From positions 4,308 to 20,254 of the forward strand of contig MGEY01000064.1 of NCBI GenBank assembly GCA_001791615.1: DNA of 15,947 nt, read 5' to 3'. A program made the position numbers and the translations under genes. The notes below the pieces were generated by a model. The model did not search any database. It was not told where the DNA came from and saw only the letters and a program-made list of their open reading frames with translations. The stretch is from Candidatus Uhrbacteria bacterium RIFOXYA2_FULL_40_9 (lineage in GTDB: Bacteria > Patescibacteriota > Patescibacteriia > UBA9934 > GWF2-40-263). Position 1 is the first letter of the stretch. Each line of letters starts with the position of its first letter. Below, piece by piece: positions 13,894 through 15,947 of this stretch.

Positions 13894-13923
13894 TTGTCAT
13901 GCGACAAATGCGCTAAATTAGCG
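13894..13923 (-). other. Inverted repeats at the rpsD-rpoA junction
   Basis: Two short hairpins lie in tandem just before rpoA. The palindrome CGCTAA-A-TTAGCG (13911-13923) straddles the rpsD stop codon. A 5-bp stem TTGTC/GACAA (13894-13898 with 13903-13907) ends 7 nt before the rpoA ATG. They occupy most of the 31-nt gap and could influence re-initiation on rpoA. No function is shown. Confidence 0.4.
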
Positions 13924-14538
13924 GGAATAAAATTCCACGATGAGGGTTGGATCAAAGACTTGACGCAAGTCATCCCCCTCAGGAAGTGAAGTCACTTTAC
14001 CTATCATTGTTTTTGTATCTAAACTCAACCATTTCGGTGTTTCATGACGTTTTGTCATTTCTTCATTTTCTTTGAGAAGAGCTTTGGTTTTCTTAGAATC
14101 TCGAATCTGAATTTGGTCTCCAATTTGAACTTGATAGGAAGGAATATTTACCAAATGATCATTTACAGTAAAGAAGCCATGAGAAATCATTTGACGAGCC
14201 TGACGACGTGTCTTTGCAAATCCTAATCGATAAACGACGTTATCAAGTCTTTCTTCTAATAACTGCATGAGAAACTCTGCAGTGTTTCCTCTTTTTTGAG
14301 ATGCTTTTTCAAAATATCTACGAAATTGTGATTCGAGAACATTATAAAAAAGCTTTGCTTTTTGTTTTTCACGCAATTGTAATCCATAGGAAGAAAGGCG
14401 TGGTTTTCGACGGGCGTATTTTGGCCCATGAACTCCAGGTGGATATGCACGTTTCTTCAACGCACAATTATCGCGACCACAAAGAGTCACTCCCTCCCGA
14501 CGACACATTTTACAAGTAATTTTCATCTTTGATGACAT
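13918..14538 (-). CDS. rpsD: 30S ribosomal protein S4, zinc-binding form
   Basis: S4 is a primary 16S rRNA-binding protein of the 30S subunit and in many bacteria a translational regulator of its own operon. The 206 residues carry the S4 N-terminal domain with an intact four-cysteine zinc site (C9, C12, C20, C25), a Gly-Val-His-Gly segment at 35-38 and RRKPRLSSYGLQLREKQKAK. These are followed by the S4 RNA-binding domain (LDNVVYRLGFAKTRRQARQMISHGFFTVN) and the C-terminal VIVEFYSR-type end (here LIVEFYSR). A second in-frame ATG lies at 14526; I chose 14538, 12 nt after the rpsK stop. The zinc-free version of S4 is excluded by the cysteines. Confidence 0.97.
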   Translation of the reverse strand: MSSKMKITCKMCRREGVTLCGRDNCALKKRAYPPGVHGPKYARRKPRLSSYGLQLREKQKAKLFYNVLESQFRRYFEKASQKRGNTAEFLMQLLEERLDNVVYRLGFAKTRRQARQMISHGFFTVNDHLVNIPSYQVQIGDQIQIRDSKKTKALLKENEEMTKRHETPKWLSLDTKTMIGKVTSLPEGDDLRQVFDPTLIVEFYSR

Positions 14539-14550
14539 ACATCAGAATCC

Positions 14551-14943
14551 TTACACCCTTCTAGGTTTGGAAGGACGACATCCATTGTGTGGCAGTGGGG
14601 TCATGTCCTTGATTGATAAAATATGAAAACCATTCGCATTGAGTGCACGAATCGCTGAATCGCGACCGGCACCAACGCCTTTGATATAGACATTCAATTC
14701 TTTCAGACCAACATCTTTTACTCGTTCAGCAACATTCTTTACAATAATACTTGCAGCATAAGGAGTAGATTTCTTTGGACCTTTAAATCCACTATTTCCT
14801 GCGCTTGACCAAGCGAGTGTATTTCCATTCAAATCTGTCAATGTCACGATTGTGTTATTATAGGTAGCTTGAACGTAAGCGCACCCATGTGATACTTGTC
14901 TTGCAACCTTCTTTTTCTTTGATTTTGTCTTAATTTGAGCCAT
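14551..14943 (-). CDS. rpsK: 30S ribosomal protein S11
   Basis: S11 lies on the platform of the 30S subunit and helps shape the mRNA exit channel. At 130 residues it has the expected length. Family blocks are ATYNNTIVTLTD, AWSSAGNSGFKG, KSTPYAA, the VYIKGVGAGRDSAIRAL block and the C-terminal DMTPLPHNGCRPSKPRRV, which is nearly invariant. The Lys-rich N-terminal extension (about 14 residues) is typical. It begins 5 nt after rpsM ends and lies 12 nt before rpsD. Confidence 0.98.
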   Translation of the reverse strand: MAQIKTKSKKKKVARQVSHGCAYVQATYNNTIVTLTDLNGNTLAWSSAGNSGFKGPKKSTPYAASIIVKNVAERVKDVGLKELNVYIKGVGAGRDSAIRALNANGFHILSIKDMTPLPHNGCRPSKPRRV

Positions 14944-14948
14944 AACAA

Positions 14949-15335
14949 TTAGGTCTTAGTAAGGGCGCGTCGTCCGCTTCCCATTGTTCTTCGAATGTTT
15001 CCGCGTACCGTTCGTGAATTTGTTTTAGTTCTTTGTCCACGAGCTGGTAGATGAACTTTGTGACGAGAACCCCGATAACTTCCAATCTCGATAAGACGAT
15101 TAATTGCTCCACGAACATCGCGACGCAAGTCTCCTTCTAATCTAAAGTTCTTTTCTACATAGGTACGAAGACGATTGACCTCATCATCTGTCAAATCCTT
15201 TGTACGGGTATTAATATCAATGCCCGTTTCAATAATGGCTTTCTTTGCCAAAGCGTTACCAATTCCTTGGATATAGGTTAGTGAGATAATGATTCGTTTG
15301 TTTGTTGGGATATTCACCCCTGCAATACGTGCCAT
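14949..15335 (-). CDS. rpsM: 30S ribosomal protein S13
   Basis: S13 sits in the 30S head, contacts the 50S subunit, and its tail reaches the P-site tRNA. The 128-residue protein begins MARIAGVNIPTNKRI, has the TYIQGIG helix-turn-helix-type rRNA-binding segment, a FRLEGDLRRDV segment, IGSYRGSRH and the basic C-terminal tail with ARGQRTKTNSRT. All family features are present, with a slightly long Arg-rich tail. It follows rpmJ by 17 nt. In E. coli the leader of this gene carries the S4-controlled translational operator. No comparable pseudoknot can be asserted from this short spacer. Confidence 0.98.
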   Translation of the reverse strand: MARIAGVNIPTNKRIIISLTYIQGIGNALAKKAIIETGIDINTRTKDLTDDEVNRLRTYVEKNFRLEGDLRRDVRGAINRLIEIGSYRGSRHKVHLPARGQRTKTNSRTVRGNIRRTMGSGRRALTKT

Positions 15336-15352
15336 AAAATAATATATTCAGC

Positions 15353-15466
15353 TTACCCTTGTCTTTGTTTATGACGTGGGTTCTTACAGATAACAACAAC
15401 TCGACCCTTTCTTCGGATGACTTTACAGTCACGACAAATCGGTTTTGCGGATGCGCGAACTTTCAT
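15353..15466 (-). CDS. rpmJ: 50S ribosomal protein L36, zinc-binding form
   Basis: This 37-codon gene encodes L36, a small zinc-ribbon protein of the 50S subunit. The translation starts MKVRASAKPICRDCKV and ends NPRHKQRQG. The four zinc ligands C11, C14, C27 and H32 are at the same positions as in known zinc-binding (C+) L36. The length is the exact family norm. It lies between infA and rpsM, the usual place for rpmJ. ATG at 15464-15466 and TAA at 15353-15355 bound the frame. An upstream hairpin separates it from infA. Confidence 0.97.
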   Translation of the reverse strand: MKVRASAKPICRDCKVIRRKGRVVVICKNPRHKQRQG

Positions 15467-15483
15467 AAGGTAAATAGATCAAT

Positions 15484-15517
15484 AAACGTCATCGAAAATT
15501 TTGTCTCGATGACGTTT
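15484..15517 (-). terminator. Hairpin between infA and rpmJ, attenuator-like
   Basis: A perfect 12-bp stem (15484-15495 with 15506-15517) closes a 10-nt loop, 7 nt past the infA stop. The T-run on the minus strand is short (TTTATT), so it may only partly terminate. It could also serve as an RNA-processing or stability element separating infA from the ribosomal genes. Confidence 0.65.
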
Positions 15518-15524
15518 TCAGAGA

Positions 15525-15740
15525 CTAATAACGGTAGACGATTCTTCCTTTTGTGAGATCATAAGGACTCATCTCAACTTTCACCTCATCTCCGATTAAA
15601 ATACGAATTCGAAACCGACGCATTTTTCCAGATAGGTGTCCGATAATAGTCTGACCATTCTCTAATAAAATTTTAAATTGAGCACCGGGTAACAATTCTT
15701 CAACTACTCCCCGCATTTCAATAAAATCCTTCGTTGCCAT
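15525..15740 (-). CDS. infA: Translation initiation factor IF-1
   Basis: IF-1 binds the 30S A site during initiation. The 71-residue OB-fold protein matches the family end to end: IEMRGVVEELLPGAQFK, LENGQTIIGHLSGKMR, IRILIGDEVKVE and SPYDLTKGRIVYRY. I chose the ATG at 15740 because MATKDFIEM aligns directly with E. coli MAKEDNIEM. A second ATG three codons upstream (15749) is in frame and could be used instead; neither has a good Shine-Dalgarno. It is the first gene of the operon in this window, preceded by about 200 bp of promoter and leader and followed by a hairpin. Confidence 0.97.
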   Translation of the reverse strand: MATKDFIEMRGVVEELLPGAQFKILLENGQTIIGHLSGKMRRFRIRILIGDEVKVEMSPYDLTKGRIVYRY

Positions 15741-15756
15741 TTCACTCATAATGATT

Positions 15757-15787
15757 AAAAGACGGCTACATTTTTCTGAGAAGCCGT
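15757..15787 (-). promoter_or_regulatory. Leader hairpin with T-run just before infA
   Basis: Minus-strand ACGGCT (15787-15782) pairs with AGCCGT (15767-15762) over a 14-nt loop and is followed by C then TTTT. It lies inside the leader of transcripts from both upstream promoters and stops about 16 nt before the infA ATG. A terminator or attenuator role is possible. The stem is short, so confidence is limited. Confidence 0.45.
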
Positions 15788-15807
15788 TTTCCCAAAAGTT
15801 TTGCAAA

Positions 15808-15836
15808 AGTCTATCATTTCTCTTGAAAAAAAGCAA
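15808..15836 (-). promoter_or_regulatory. Second promoter (P2) of the infA operon
   Basis: Minus-strand TTGCTT (15836-15831) and TAGACT (15813-15808) are 17 bp apart, with an extended TGA before the -10. A short palindrome TTTTGCAAAA (15799-15808) overlaps the -10 edge and predicted start. Confidence 0.5.
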
Positions 15837-15862
15837 GTAATAGGAAAGTCTGAAGCGTCGCT

Positions 15863-15891
15863 ATTGTAATGTTTCTTTAAAAAAGTGTCAA
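15863..15891 (-). promoter_or_regulatory. Main promoter (P1) of the infA-rpsI operon
   Basis: Minus-strand TTGACA (15891-15886) and TACAAT (15868-15863) are separated by exactly 17 bp, close to the sigma-70-type consensus. Predicted start is near 15856, giving a leader of about 116 nt before infA. It is the strongest promoter seen in the window, as expected for ribosomal protein genes. Confidence 0.8.
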
Positions 15892-15947
15892 GAATCATAA
15901 GGAATCTATTTGTTCAATGATTATATATTATATATTAGTTATCCCCT
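15892..15947. other. AT-rich non-coding stretch at the window edge
   Basis: I see no gene here. The segment 15921-15935 consists of tandem TATATAA-type steps, upstream of the infA promoter. On the minus strand it contains TATAAT hexamers that could be further -10 elements, but their -35 regions would lie at or beyond the window end. The neighbouring gene upstream is not visible. Confidence 0.4.

Noticed and set aside
13887..13973. 29-residue N-terminal extension of RpoA
   Set aside because: It overlaps rpsD and has no counterpart in alpha subunits. MENILLPNIVKFE is a normal start.
15921..15935. AT repeat as a replication origin or tandem repeat array
   Set aside because: Only two to three degenerate steps are present at the window edge, with no DnaA-box-like sites seen.

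Overview
The window is AT-rich bacterial chromosome read with the standard bacterial code: TAA, TAG and TGA all act as stops (TGA closes the glycosyltransferase gene at 8406). Most genes lack a Shine-Dalgarno sequence and are packed with gaps of 1 to about 30 nt. Several core proteins are reduced: a PriA without its ATPase motifs, an RpoA without the C-terminal domain, and a short L13. Together this suggests a streamlined lineage such as a Candidate Phyla Radiation (Patescibacteria) genome. That placement is inference, and no group within it is claimed.

Layout. (1) 1-3442, plus strand: the end of a probable Memo-family gene, then priA, def and fmt, closed by a terminator shared with the convergent next gene. 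(2) 3453-4594: a divergent pair, a SanA/YdcF-type membrane-anchored protein (minus) and a small acidic protein of unknown function (plus), with back-to-back promoters. (3) 4600-10973, minus strand: a six-gene envelope polysaccharide operon read as Wzx-type flippase, GT4, GT2, GT2, O-antigen ligase/polymerase-like protein and SGNH hydrolase, with its own promoter and terminator. (4) 10976-11940, minus strand: a monocistronic orphan gene of 292 codons between two terminators. (5) 11940-15947, minus strand: the infA-rpmJ-rpsM-rpsK-rpsD-rpoA-rplQ-rplM-rpsI translation/transcription operon, behind a near-consensus promoter and a structured leader.

How the parts fit. def and fmt form the formylation and deformylation pair of translation initiation. 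The S10/spc/alpha-type tail and the L13-S9 pair supply ribosomal proteins, IF-1 and the RNA polymerase alpha subunit. The polysaccharide operon holds chain assembly (three glycosyltransferases), export (flippase), polymerisation or transfer (Wzy/WaaL-like), and a cytoplasmic esterase-like enzyme. No initiating phosphoglycosyltransferase or chain-length regulator is present in the window.

The points most worth a second look are the PriA pseudohelicase, the RpoA that stops after the N-terminal domain, two promoters placed so close to start codons that the mRNAs should be leaderless, and two unrelated orphan genes that share a promoter motif and unusually strong ribosome binding sites. No CRISPR array, tRNA, rRNA, insertion sequence or phage gene was seen.
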